DNA of 35,164 bases from Clostridiales bacterium (GCA_012519635.1 JAAYPV010000030.1:1-35164); one strand, 5' to 3'. Counted from the first letter of the stretch, positions 14,979-23,891 are shown. The notes: generated by a model from the sequence alone, not told the origin. Numbers and translations: made by a program.

Positions 14979-17354
14979 ATGAATAAGTATTACAAAACAT
15001 TAGAACTTGATAAAATTCTTGAGATGCTTGCTAATGAGGCATCTAATGAAAAAACAAAACAAATGGCTCTGGAAATAGAGCCGTCTTTTGATATTTTTGA
15101 AGTAAATAATGAGATAAAAAAAACTAGTCAGGCATTTGAATTAAGCGTAAAGTTTGGAACACCTCCTTTTACAGATTTTAAGGATGTGTCTAATTCGCTT
15201 ATGAGAGCAAAATCAGGAGCAAGACTTTCTTTGAAGGAGCTTATTGAAATTGGCAGGATACTTAGTCAGATAAAAATTCTTAGTGATTGGTATAAGCACT
15301 GTACCAATATTGAAACTGAATTAAGTTATCTTTTTACAAGGCTTATGCCAAATGAATATCTTCAGAGTAGAATTGAAACATCAATTGTATCAGAGGATGA
15401 AATAGCAGATTCAGCTAGCTCAGAGCTTGCTTCAATAAGAAGAAAAAAGTATCAGGCTGGCATGAGAGTTCGTGAAATCCTTGATAAAATGACTCGCTCG
15501 ACCACTATTCAAAAATATCTGCAAGAAGCGATTGTAACAATTCGTGATGGTAGATATGTGTTGCCTGTTAAGGCAGAGCATAGAGGTGATGTTCAGGGTC
15601 TGATACATGGTACATCTTCAAGTGGACAAACATATTTTATCGAGCCTATATCAATTGTTGAGGCAAATAATGATATTAGGCTTCTTGAAAGTAAGGAACA
15701 AGAGGAGATTGACAGAATAATAACGGAGTTATGTGCTGAATGTGGTAAGTCAGCTGATACAATCATTGATAATTATAATATTTGTGTTGAATTAAATCTA
15801 TACTTTGCTAAGTCAAATTTAGCTGCTAAAATGAAAGCAACAACACCTATTATTTCTGATGATGGTGTAATATCACTTAAAAAGGCAAGGCACCCTCTGA
15901 TTGATAAAGAAAGAGTAGTTCCGATTGATATTTCACTTGGAGAGGATTATCAAGTGCTGATTATCACTGGTCCCAATACAGGTGGTAAGACTGTTGCTTT
16001 AAAAACAGCCGGATTATTGACTTTAATGACAATGTGTGGTTTACTTATTCCTGTATCAGATGGCAGTAAGGTGTCAATATTTAATAATATTCTTGCAGAT
16101 ATAGGGGATAACCAAAGTATAGAACATAATTTATCCACCTTTTCATCACATACAAACAAGGTAATAGAGATAATAGACCTTGCTGATGAAAATTCTTTAA
16201 TTCTATTAGATGAATTAGGTTCTGGAACGGACCCTGTTGAGGGTGCAGCATTGGCTATTGCCATTATAGAAAAGCTTAAGTCCAAAAATGCAAAGCTTAT
16301 GGTAACAACCCATTATCAGGAGTTAAAAATGTATGCGGTAGAAAGTCAGGATGTTGAGAATGCATCATTTGAATTTAATATTGAAACATTACAGCCTACT
16401 TATCGCTTAATTATTGGTTCACCTGGTAAATCAAATGCTTTTGCAATATCGTCCAGTCTTGGTATGCCCAAAGATGTTATAGAATATGCACAAAGCATAG
16501 TAAGTGTAGAGAATAAGAGATTTGAAAATGTAATTGAACAGTTGGAAAATTCCAGAATTGAATTAGAAAAACAGAATGAAGAGATTAGTAAATTAAAAGT
16601 AGAGCATATTCAAAAGGTTGAGGAATTAAGAAAAGAGCTCGATGATTTAAAATATAAAAAGGAAAAAGAATTAGAACGCGCAAGAATAACTGCAATGAGT
16701 ATAATTGAGGATACAAAGGCAAAATCTAATGAAATTATTGATGAGCTTGATAAACTCAGAAAAGAAAAGGATAAGGATAACTTTTCACAAATGGTATCAG
16801 GAGCAAAATCTAGAAGTAAGAATGTCTTTAATAAAATGTATGACATAGCTAATCCTGTTGAAGAGAAAATTAATATAAATTATAAGCTTCCTCGACCACT
16901 GAAAAAAGGAGATAGTGTACTGATTACTGATATTGACAAGAAAGGTGTCGTAACAAGTATATCAGATGGTGACACAGTTTTAGTTCAGGTTGGAGTAATA
17001 AGAACAAAGGTTGATATTAATAAGTTGCGATTATTGGAAAATGAAAAGGTAACATTTAAAAATAAACCTATATCACCAACCATGAATGTAAAAAGTAAGG
17101 TTGACCGTAGTGCCATGTTAGAATTGGATATAAGGGGCTGTTCGTCCGACGAGGGAATACATCAGCTTGAATCGTTTATAGATAACGCTGTTATGTCCAA
17201 TATCGGAACAGTGACAATTATACATGGGAAAGGAACTGGGGTTTTACGATCTGCAATTCAAAAGCGTTTAAAAGAAATGCCATCTGTTAAATCATTCAGA
17301 TATGGTGTTTACGGTGAAGGTGAAGATGGTGTTACAATTGTTGAACTAAAATAA
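14979..17354 (+). CDS. mutS2: endonuclease MutS2 (ribosome rescue / anti-recombination factor)
   Basis: 791 aa. MutS-type core and ATPase without the mismatch-binding domain I of MutS: Walker A GPNTGGKT at 331-338 and Walker B LILLDELGSGTDP. A coiled coil rich in Glu and Lys follows at about 515-605. The C-terminus has a KOW-like segment and an Smr nuclease domain (LDIRGCSSDEG ... IHGKGTGVLRSAI). MutS2 (RqcU) suppresses homologous recombination in some species, and in B. subtilis it detects collided ribosomes and splits or cleaves them. It begins 32 nt after recO in the same transcript. Confidence 0.96.
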   Translation: MNKYYKTLELDKILEMLANEASNEKTKQMALEIEPSFDIFEVNNEIKKTSQAFELSVKFGTPPFTDFKDVSNSLMRAKSGARLSLKELIEIGRILSQIKILSDWYKHCTNIETELSYLFTRLMPNEYLQSRIETSIVSEDEIADSASSELASIRRKKYQAGMRVREILDKMTRSTTIQKYLQEAIVTIRDGRYVLPVKAEHRGDVQGLIHGTSSSGQTYFIEPISIVEANNDIRLLESKEQEEIDRIITELCAECGKSADTIIDNYNICVELNLYFAKSNLAAKMKATTPIISDDGVISLKKARHPLIDKERVVPIDISLGEDYQVLIITGPNTGGKTVALKTAGLLTLMTMCGLLIPVSDGSKVSIFNNILADIGDNQSIEHNLSTFSSHTNKVIEIIDLADENSLILLDELGSGTDPVEGAALAIAIIEKLKSKNAKLMVTTHYQELKMYAVESQDVENASFEFNIETLQPTYRLIIGSPGKSNAFAISSSLGMPKDVIEYAQSIVSVENKRFENVIEQLENSRIELEKQNEEISKLKVEHIQKVEELRKELDDLKYKKEKELERARITAMSIIEDTKAKSNEIIDELDKLRKEKDKDNFSQMVSGAKSRSKNVFNKMYDIANPVEEKININYKLPRPLKKGDSVLITDIDKKGVVTSISDGDTVLVQVGVIRTKVDINKLRLLENEKVTFKNKPISPTMNVKSKVDRSAMLELDIRGCSSDEGIHQLESFIDNAVMSNIGTVTIIHGKGTGVLRSAIQKRLKEMPSVKSFRYGVYGEGEDGVTIVELK

Positions 17355-17380
17355 GATTTCATTACGCTAAGGAGAATAAA

Positions 17381-18496
17381 ATGAATTTACAGGAATTAAG
17401 AAATGAAATTGATAAGGTTGATAGGGAGATTTTGAACCTGTTTGTAGAGCGAATGGGTTTATGTGAAAAGGTTGCCCAGTATAAAATTGAAAACTCTCTT
17501 CCTGTTTTTCAAGGGAACAGGGAACAGGACATTATAAATAATATAAAGAAGAATGTTCCTAAAAATCTTTCTAATGGTGCAGTTGCTTTATTCTATAATA
17601 TAATGGATATTAGCAAATGCATACAACAGGAAAAGCTGTTAGATAATGATGTTTTTATGAAACCCTTGACTCTTGATTTAACTCAGCCTAGAAAAGTTGG
17701 ATGTCAAGGAACATATGGTTCCAATTCGGAAATGGCGGCAAAAATACTCTTTGATAAAAGTGAAATTAATTTTTATCACGAGTTTGAAGATGTATTTAAG
17801 GCAGTTGAAAATAGTGAGGTTGATTTTGGTATATTGCCAATTCAAAATTCAACAACAGGCTCAGTTGCTCAGACATACGATTTAATGAAGAAATATAATT
17901 TTTACATAGTAAAGGTAGTGAGGCTTGAAATTTCACATTGTCTTGCAGCAAAAAAAGGGACTAGCCTTTCTGACATAAAAGCTGTTTATTCGCATCCTCA
18001 GGCATTATGGCAATGTTCAGCATTTATTTCTAAAAATAATCTTACTGCTATTCCACATGAAAATACTGCAACTGCAGCAAAATTGGTTTCAGAGAGTGAT
18101 GAACCCATTGCAGCAATCTGTTCAAAACGGTGTGCGGAGCTTTACGGATTTGATATTATTTCAGATAAGATTACAGATTCATATCCAAATTACACAAGGT
18201 TCATATGTATATCAAGGGATTTTAGAATGGATGAAGATGCAAAGAGTATTTCAATGCTGATAACTTTACCCAATAAACAGGGAAGTCTGATAAGGTTACT
18301 AACCAAGTTTTTTGTTAATGGATTTAATTTGGAAAAGATTGAAAGCAGACCAATTGCAGGTGGAAGTTTTAATGTTATGTTCTATCTTGATTTTGAGGGA
18401 AATATCCATGATAAAAAGGTTTCAGCTTTGCTTAGCGGATTAAAAGGTGAATTTGAGAGCTTCAAATTTTTAGGAAACTATAGTGAGATAATGTAA
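17381..18496 (+). CDS. pheA: bifunctional chorismate mutase / prephenate dehydratase (P-protein)
   Basis: 371 aa. It converts chorismate to prephenate and then to phenylpyruvate for phenylalanine synthesis. Residues 1-85 are an AroQ chorismate mutase (LQELRNEIDKVDREILNLFVERM). Residues 103-280 are prephenate dehydratase with GCQGTYGSNSEMAA and the catalytic TRF at 272-274. Residues 290-371 are an ACT domain with the Phe-binding ESRP motif, so end-product inhibition by Phe is expected. It follows mutS2 by 26 nt with an AAGGAG ribosome site and is the only aromatic gene on the plus strand. It faces the aro operon, which supplies its chorismate, tail to tail. Confidence 0.95.
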   Translation: MNLQELRNEIDKVDREILNLFVERMGLCEKVAQYKIENSLPVFQGNREQDIINNIKKNVPKNLSNGAVALFYNIMDISKCIQQEKLLDNDVFMKPLTLDLTQPRKVGCQGTYGSNSEMAAKILFDKSEINFYHEFEDVFKAVENSEVDFGILPIQNSTTGSVAQTYDLMKKYNFYIVKVVRLEISHCLAAKKGTSLSDIKAVYSHPQALWQCSAFISKNNLTAIPHENTATAAKLVSESDEPIAAICSKRCAELYGFDIISDKITDSYPNYTRFICISRDFRMDEDAKSISMLITLPNKQGSLIRLLTKFFVNGFNLEKIESRPIAGGSFNVMFYLDFEGNIHDKKVSALLSGLKGEFESFKFLGNYSEIM

Positions 18497-18534
18497 AAAG
18501 GTTAGGAAGGTATTTGTTTGCCTTCCTAACCTTT
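18497..18534. terminator. bidirectional terminator between pheA and the DUF4364 gene
   Basis: A 14-bp perfect stem (AAAGGTTAGGAAGG with its complement, 10-nt loop). On the minus strand it is followed by TTTTTACATT-like sequence, and the stem overlaps the last base pairs of both flanking genes. Confidence 0.88.
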
Positions 18535-19120
18535 AATTATCAGTTAAATCATATTCCTCTTCCATATTACCCAGAGCAATATTTATAATCTTACTATAAA
18601 ACCCAACAGGATTAAGTAATATTTTTTCACCAATTAGTTTAGCTTGTGTTAAATCTGGTGCGAATAACTTCATATCAATTAAATCGTTTTTTAAATCTAG
18701 ACATCTAAAATGAACATAATATCCATTATCCAACTTAATATATTTAACCGTTACTTCATTATTAAGTTTAAGTTGTGCAAAATACTTTAAAGCAGTACCA
18801 ACTAATTTATCACGAAATGATTTAGGTACATAATGCTTGAATTTCCTTGCACATAATCTTCCCTTATCAGTAAGTACATATTTTTCAATATCATTTTCAT
18901 CAGTTTCAATATTAATTGAGTTATTTTTTATAAGAATATCAATAGCATCTTGATAAAAGAAATAATTAATGATATCTGTACTAACTGCAATTTCAAATAA
19001 TTGTTCTGCTTCAATAGGTTTATCAATCCTATGAAGCAAATAGCAAATTAAAATACTAACAGTATTGACATCCTTTAGTTCAAAGGATGCCATTTCAGAT
19101 AACTTTAAATAGTTTTCCAT
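18533..19120 (-). CDS. DUF4364 family protein
   Basis: 195 aa. Matches the Firmicute-specific DUF4364 family in length and pattern: an N-terminal winged-helix-like region (SILICYLLHRIDKPIEAEQLFEIAV ... YVLTDKGRLCARKF) and a C-terminal strand-rich domain ending NPVGFYSKIINIAL. The winged-helix look suggests DNA binding, but the family is uncharacterised. It is the last gene of the aro operon, 31 nt after aroC, with a modest AAAGGTAA ribosome site. The link to aromatic synthesis may be only positional. Confidence 0.82.
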   Translation of the reverse strand: MENYLKLSEMASFELKDVNTVSILICYLLHRIDKPIEAEQLFEIAVSTDIINYFFYQDAIDILIKNNSINIETDENDIEKYVLTDKGRLCARKFKHYVPKSFRDKLVGTALKYFAQLKLNNEVTVKYIKLDNGYYVHFRCLDLKNDLIDMKLFAPDLTQAKLIGEKILLNPVGFYSKIINIALGNMEEEYDLTDN

Positions 19121-19151
19121 ATTATTACCTTTTACTCTTTATTTGATAAAG

Positions 19152-20246
19152 TTAACAAAAATTCGGATAGTCCAACATATGTGATAAAATTGCAATATTA
19201 ACAGCTGCCTCAACACATGGTACAGCTCGTGGAACAATACAAGGGTCGTGGCGTCCTTTAATATTGATTATTTCATTCTTCAGAGCACTATAATCAATTG
19301 TTTCTTGCGGTTGGGATATTGATGGAGTAGGCTTAATTGCAACTTTTAGCATTACTGGCATACCAGAAGAAATTCCCCCCAAAATACCGCCATGATTATT
19401 GGTTTTAGTGAGTACATGACCTTTATCATCTACATAGAACTCATCATTATTCTGACTTCCCACCATTTTTGCACTAAGGAATCCTGAGCCAAATTCCAAG
19501 CCTTTTACAGCAGGAATACCAAAAATAAGTTGTGCAATAGTATTCTCAAGACCATCAAAAATAGGGGAACCAATACCTGCTGGAACATTAATACAAGCAC
19601 ATTCAATTATACCGCCAAGTGATTCTCCGCCATGAAACGCCTTCTCAATATCCTGAATCATAAGTTCGCCTTTTGCATCGTCGATAACAGGAAATTTCTT
19701 GTTTCTGATTGTGAGTATCTCTTCGCGTGAAATATTAGTTTTATTAAATTCAGCATCTTTGATATTATGAATTTCTGCAATATGAGCACCAGTGTAAATG
19801 CCACGCCTTTGCAGAATTTGTCCACATATTGCTCCGGCAAATACAAGGGGAGCGGTTAGCCTTCCAGAAAAATGTCCACCACCCCTGACATCATTAAATC
19901 CTTTATATCTTAATGCTCCTGTATAATCAGCGTGACCTGGTCGAGCAAGCCTTGATATATTTGAATAATCCTGTGAACGAGTATCAGTATTTTGGATAAA
20001 TGCACACAAAGGTGTACCTGTTGTTTTGTTATTTACAAGACCGGACATAATTTGTGGTAAATCTTTTTCTTTTCTTTGTGTTGAAGTTTTATCCGTCTTA
20101 GGTGCTCTTCTTGAAAGAAAATGTGATAATTCATCAATATCAATACCTTCGCCCGGTGGTAGATTATCAATAACAACGCCTATGGCAGGACCATGTGATT
20201 CGCCGAAAATTGATATAGAAATACGGTTATTCCATGTTGATGACAT
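19152..20246 (-). CDS. aroC: chorismate synthase
   Basis: 364 aa. Removes phosphate from EPSP to make chorismate, using reduced FMN. Signatures: FGESHGPAIGVVIDNLPPG at the N-terminus, the DTRSQDY loop, ARPGHADYTG, and DVRGGGHFSGRLTAP. The ORF track begins at a TTG at 20252, but AGGAGG is 8 nt before the ATG at 20246 (MSSTWNNRI), which also matches the family's usual N-terminus. It overlaps the 3' end of aroA by 20 nt, so translation is coupled. Confidence 0.95.
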   Translation of the reverse strand: MSSTWNNRISISIFGESHGPAIGVVIDNLPPGEGIDIDELSHFLSRRAPKTDKTSTQRKEKDLPQIMSGLVNNKTTGTPLCAFIQNTDTRSQDYSNISRLARPGHADYTGALRYKGFNDVRGGGHFSGRLTAPLVFAGAICGQILQRRGIYTGAHIAEIHNIKDAEFNKTNISREEILTIRNKKFPVIDDAKGELMIQDIEKAFHGGESLGGIIECACINVPAGIGSPIFDGLENTIAQLIFGIPAVKGLEFGSGFLSAKMVGSQNNDEFYVDDKGHVLTKTNNHGGILGGISSGMPVMLKVAIKPTPSISQPQETIDYSALKNEIINIKGRHDPCIVPRAVPCVEAAVNIAILSHMLDYPNFC

Positions 20247-21462
20247 CGGCAATACCTCCTAAATTTATATAATCCTCAAAAAAGCTTGGATAAGATTTAT
20301 TAACTGCATCAGCATTTTGTATTATAATTGGTTTGGTGGAACGAGTAGCAGCAATAGCAAGTGACATTACAATTCTATGGTCTCCAAAGCTGTTGGTAAT
20401 ACCACCCGAAAATTCAGTAATAGGCTTAATTATTAAACCATCATCAGTAGGAGTAACTTTTCCACCAATAGTATTTAATACGGATGAAATAGCAATAAGG
20501 CGGTCACTTTCTTTTATTTTTAAACGACCAGCACCATAAATTTTAGAAGTACCATTACAAAAGCAACCTAAAACAGCGAGAATAGGAACTAAATCTGGAA
20601 TATCTGTTGCATTAATACTAAAACAATCCAAACCATTGTTATTATTATACCCTATTTCATTTAATATTTCAATTATTTTTTTATCTCCCTGCAAGCTTTT
20701 TTGAAACAGATTATCAATCTGCACATTATTTCCGATAGCATTTGCTACAAAAAAGAAGGCAGCCTGAGAATAATCACCCTCAATAGTAAGGTTTTGGGGT
20801 AAATACTTTTGATTACCCTTTACCAAATACACGTTCTCAATTTCATTTATTTCAATTCCAAAATTCTTTAAACAATCAATAGTCATATCAACATAAGGCT
20901 TTGATTCAAGAGGGGAAGTTAAAATAATTTTTGAATCACCTTCAAGGATAGGTAATGCAAAAAGCAGTCCAGTAATAAATTGTGAGGATACATCACCTTC
21001 AATATGGAATATACCACTTTGCAGCCTACCGTTAATCGCAAATGGCATGGTGTTATTATAATTAAAGATAATACCTTTTTTAGATAACTCACGGATATAA
21101 GAGGTTATCGGACGCTCTGGCAATCTACCTTTGCCAATAAAGGTTGAGTTTACTCCCAAAGCAGCGGCAATAGGGATGAGAAAACGAAGGGTTGACCCGC
21201 TTTCAAGACAGTCAATTTCAGCAGTCTTTGGCAATTGTGTAATGCCATGAACAGTTATTTTATTAGTATCTATTTCAAATTTAGCACCCAATTGTTCAAG
21301 TGCTGAAACAGTAGCATTAATATCATCAGAAAAGCTTATTCCATTTAAGACTGAATTTCCTTTAGCTAAAGCAGCACATATTAATGCTCTATGAGTTATA
21401 CTTTTTGAAGATGGAATTGAAACTTTTCCAGTAAGCTTTTGAGGAGTTATTTTTATATCCAT
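20227..21462 (-). CDS. aroA: 3-phosphoshikimate 1-carboxyvinyltransferase (EPSP synthase)
   Basis: 411 aa. Transfers enolpyruvate from PEP to shikimate 3-phosphate. Visible motifs: SSKSITHRALICAAL, LESGSTLRFLIPIAA, GRLPERPI, KESDRL and SFGDHRIVM. The ORF track runs 81 nt further upstream through a hairpin in the aroB-aroA gap. The true start is the ATG at 21462, which has AAGGA upstream and gives the standard start MDIKITPQKLTGKVSIPSSKS. The active-site region has SGSTLRF where many enzymes have NAGTAMR or NSGTTMR, closer to the class II type sequences. Confidence 0.95.
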   Translation of the reverse strand: MDIKITPQKLTGKVSIPSSKSITHRALICAALAKGNSVLNGISFSDDINATVSALEQLGAKFEIDTNKITVHGITQLPKTAEIDCLESGSTLRFLIPIAAALGVNSTFIGKGRLPERPITSYIRELSKKGIIFNYNNTMPFAINGRLQSGIFHIEGDVSSQFITGLLFALPILEGDSKIILTSPLESKPYVDMTIDCLKNFGIEINEIENVYLVKGNQKYLPQNLTIEGDYSQAAFFFVANAIGNNVQIDNLFQKSLQGDKKIIEILNEIGYNNNNGLDCFSINATDIPDLVPILAVLGCFCNGTSKIYGAGRLKIKESDRLIAISSVLNTIGGKVTPTDDGLIIKPITEFSGGITNSFGDHRIVMSLAIAATRSTKPIIIQNADAVNKSYPSFFEDYINLGGIADVINME

Positions 21463-21501
21463 ATCAACATTCCTTTCCTTTCCGTAGACAATCAAGCATA
21501 A

Positions 21502-21534
21502 ACAAGCCTGTTTTCCAGCAACAAACAGGCTTGT
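21502..21534 (-). terminator. hairpin between aroB and aroA
   Basis: A 12-bp perfect stem (ACAAGCCTGTTT with AAACAGGCTTGT, 9-nt loop) lies in the 77-nt gap after aroB. On the minus strand only a short U-rich tail follows (TTTATGCTTG), so it is probably a partial terminator or RNA-processing element rather than a full stop. Confidence 0.65.
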
Positions 21535-21539
21535 AAATC

Positions 21540-22595
21540 TCATTTAAGGATAAATGAACGGAAGTCATCAACGGAAGTTTTCTTAATAATTGAGTGTCCG
21601 ATTTTACTACAAACAATAAAGCTTATTTTATCACTTTGACGCTTTTTATCATTGCTGCATAAATCAACAAGTGCATTTATATTTGCATCAAGCTTATAGG
21701 GTAAGTTATAGGCTTTAATACAACTGATAAGCCTGTTTAACATTTCCACATCACAAATACCAGCCTTGTAAGCGCATTCAGTTATTAGGCACATTCCAAT
21801 TGCAACAGCATTTCCATGAGAAATTTTATAGTCATAAAACTTTTCGATTGCATGACCGAGTGTATGACCAAAATTAAGTATCATGCGTTCACCTTTGTCA
21901 AATTCATCAGCCTCAACAACATCTTTTTTAATGGAAATACAGCGATAAACAACCTTATCAATGCAATCCATAATATTATCAATTGTATGACCTTCAAAAA
22001 GTTCAAAAAGCTTTTCATTACGAATCATTCCATATTTTATTGCTTCAGCCATACCATCTGATAAGAGTTCCTTACTTAAGGTAATAAGTGTCTTAGGGTC
22101 ACATATAACACATTCAGGCTGTTTGAATGCACCGACAAGATTTTTGCCACAACTGAGATTTACAGCCGTTTTGCCACCAACAGATGAGTCAATTTGAGAC
22201 AATAGTGTTGTTGGAATTTGAACATAATCAAGTCCTCTGAGAAATGTTGCCGCAGCAAAGCCTGTAATATCACCGACTACACCACCGCCTAAGGCAATGA
22301 GGCAGTCGGTGCGAGTTATGTTATTTTTACAGAGGAAATCATAGATTTCGTTCAAAACGGATATGTTTTTTGAGTTTTCTCCATTAGGAAAGACAAATTT
22401 ACACACTTTAAACCCATGATTGGTAAGAGAAGTGACCACAGTATCAGCATAGAGAGAGTTTACAATATCATCTGTAATTATAGCCAAAGTTTTGGTATTA
22501 AGAATTGATGACAGTATTTCTCCACATTTTGCTAAAACATCGTGTTCTATAAATATATTATAACTCTGGCTAGCATTAACAGTAATTTGTGTCAT
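21540..22595 (-). CDS. aroB: 3-dehydroquinate synthase
   Basis: 351 aa. Cyclises DAHP to 3-dehydroquinate with NAD and a divalent metal. Motifs: GGGVVGDITGFAAATFLRG (NAD site), PTTLLSQIDSSVGGKTAVN, and NFGHTLGHAIE with the metal-binding His residues. The ORF track begins at a TTG (22616) inside aroF; the ATG at 22595 is one base after the aroF stop and is served by the AAAGGA-type site in the aroF tail. Gene order aroF-aroB-aroA-aroC runs through the pathway, but aroD, aroE and aroK are not in the window. Confidence 0.95.
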   Translation of the reverse strand: MTQITVNASQSYNIFIEHDVLAKCGEILSSILNTKTLAIITDDIVNSLYADTVVTSLTNHGFKVCKFVFPNGENSKNISVLNEIYDFLCKNNITRTDCLIALGGGVVGDITGFAAATFLRGLDYVQIPTTLLSQIDSSVGGKTAVNLSCGKNLVGAFKQPECVICDPKTLITLSKELLSDGMAEAIKYGMIRNEKLFELFEGHTIDNIMDCIDKVVYRCISIKKDVVEADEFDKGERMILNFGHTLGHAIEKFYDYKISHGNAVAIGMCLITECAYKAGICDVEMLNRLISCIKAYNLPYKLDANINALVDLCSNDKKRQSDKISFIVCSKIGHSIIKKTSVDDFRSFILK

Positions 22596-22596
22596 A

Positions 22597-23610
22597 TTAT
22601 GAAATTTCCTTTCCAATGAACTTAGCCATTGGCTTAACTTTATCCATAACTTCTTTGAATTGCTTAGGTGTTAAAGATTGTGCACCATCTGATAATGCTT
22701 TTTCTGGACAGTTATGAACCTCAATTATAAGTGCATCTGCACCTGCAACAATTGAAGCAAGTGATAATGGCTCAACCAAGGAAGTAAGTCCGGTAGCATG
22801 GCTTGGGTCAACTACAATTGGAAGATGTGATAATTGCTTTAGTAGTGGAACTGCAGAAATATCAAGTGTATTTCTTGTTTGTGTTTCAAATGTACGGATT
22901 CCTCTTTCGCATAGAATAACATTTTTATTTCCGCCAGCCATGATGTATTCAGCAGACATAAGTAATTCCTCTAAAGTATTTGCAAGACCTCTTTTAAGTA
23001 AAATTGGTTTATTGCAGCGTCCTAAAGCTTTAAGCAGTTCAAAGTTTTGCATATTTCTTGCACCTACTTGAATTATATCAACATCAGCAAATAAGTCAAT
23101 ATGTTCAGTGCTCATAATTTCAGTTACAATAGGCAATCCTGTAACAGCCTTAGCTTTAAGTAAAAGTTCAATACCATCAGCATGCAAGCCTTGAAAAGAG
23201 TATGGTGAAGTTCTTGGCTTAAATGCTCCACCCCTTAACATAGTTGCGCCTGCTTCTTTAATAGCAATGGCAGTTTCAATAATCTGCTCTTCGCTTTCAA
23301 CTGAACATGGACCTGCTATAACTTGTAGTTTATTTCCACCAATTTGTCTTCCACATACATCAATAACAGTATCTTCTGGGTGAAATTTTCTATTACTGTT
23401 TTTGTATGGTTCTTGAACACGGCGAATACTTTCAACAATTGTCTGTGATTTGATTGTTTCAACATCAATTTTTGAAGTATCACCAATAAGTCCTAAAATA
23501 TTTTTATGTTTTCCTTGTATACTAGCAACCGTTACGCCATATTCCTTTAACATCTCTATTAGGTTGTTAACCTGAATCTCGTTAGTATTTGGTTTTAAAA
23601 TAATAATCAT
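22597..23610 (-). CDS. aroF: 3-deoxy-7-phosphoheptulonate (DAHP) synthase, type I beta with FeV-like regulatory domain
   Basis: 337 aa. Condenses PEP and erythrose 4-phosphate, the entry step of the shikimate pathway. Residues 1-70 are the ferredoxin-like regulatory domain seen in the Thermotoga maritima enzyme, which mediates feedback inhibition by aromatic amino acids. The catalytic barrel has VIAGPCSVES, LRGGAFKPRTSPYSFQG, ILLKRGL, ILCERGIRTFE and VVDPSHATG. The start is supported by AGGAGGG 10 nt upstream. It is the first structural gene behind the long leader that carries the aromatic leader peptide and attenuator, so both its synthesis and its activity should respond to aromatic amino acids. 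Confidence 0.96.
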   Translation of the reverse strand: MIIILKPNTNEIQVNNLIEMLKEYGVTVASIQGKHKNILGLIGDTSKIDVETIKSQTIVESIRRVQEPYKNSNRKFHPEDTVIDVCGRQIGGNKLQVIAGPCSVESEEQIIETAIAIKEAGATMLRGGAFKPRTSPYSFQGLHADGIELLLKAKAVTGLPIVTEIMSTEHIDLFADVDIIQVGARNMQNFELLKALGRCNKPILLKRGLANTLEELLMSAEYIMAGGNKNVILCERGIRTFETQTRNTLDISAVPLLKQLSHLPIVVDPSHATGLTSLVEPLSLASIVAGADALIIEVHNCPEKALSDGAQSLTPKQFKEVMDKVKPMAKFIGKEIS

Positions 23611-23690
23611 TGTAGTAATACCCTCCTAAAAATTAATATAAAAATTTGATTGTTTATGAATATGTTTATTATTTCATCTGCAGATAAAAG

Positions 23691-23728
23691 AATACCGTTG
23701 CTTCCGAAAATACAAAAGCAACGGTATT
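23691..23728 (-). terminator. attenuator terminator (3:4 hairpin) of the aro leader
   Basis: On the minus strand AATACCGTTGCTT pairs perfectly with AAGCAACGGTATT (13 bp, 12-nt loop) and is followed by CTTTTATCTG. It lies 81 nt before the aroF start and inside the aro transcript, so it must act as a conditional terminator. Confidence 0.88.
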
Positions 23729-23847
23729 TATAAACATAAAATAGGAAGAATATGTTTAACAATTACAACTTTAGCTTTTGCATTTCGGCACGACAAACAG
23801 ACTCAAAGCTATAAAAGTAGCTAGAGCCTTGCCAAAATGTAAAGTTG
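23704..23847 (-). promoter_or_regulatory. competing 1:2 and 2:3 RNA pairings of the aro attenuator
   Basis: Segment 1 (23830-23847, CAACTTTACATTTTGGCA, codons 8-14 of the leader peptide) pairs over 18 bp with segment 2 (23766-23790), leaving a 7-nt bulge CAAAAGC and one G-U pair. Segment 2 can instead use CCGAAATGCAAAAGC (23774-23788) to pair with segment 3, GCTTTTGTATTTTCGG (23704-23719): 15 bp with one bulged U. Segment 3 includes the last four bases of the terminator's left arm plus its loop, so 2:3 excludes 3:4. An extra 8-bp hairpin (23731-23738 with 23751-23758) fits inside the 2:3 loop. Confidence 0.82.
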
Positions 23848-23870
23848 TAAAATTGATTATTGTTAATCAT
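23763..23870 (-). CDS. aromatic-rich leader peptide of the aroFBAC operon
   Basis: 35 codons, not listed as such in the ORF track. It starts at ATG 23870, 7 nt after GAGGG. Residues 7-22 hold nine aromatics (F7 Y8 F10 F12 W13 Y18 F19 Y20 F22), covering Phe, Tyr and Trp; residues 23-35 hold none. The aromatic codons lie in and just after RNA segment 1. Segment 2 starts at codon 27, and the stop codon directly follows segment 2. In ribosome-mediated attenuation, a ribosome starved for a charged aromatic tRNA would stall on segment 1, freeing segment 2 to form the antiterminator; a ribosome reaching the stop would mask segment 2 and allow termination. The peptide itself probably has no other function. 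The larger 101-codon ORF in this frame has no ribosome site at its start and begins upstream of the predicted transcription start. Confidence 0.85.
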   Translation of the reverse strand: MINNNQFYNFTFWQGSSYFYSFESVCRAEMQKLKL

Positions 23871-23891
23871 AATTGCACCCTCATCATTAAA

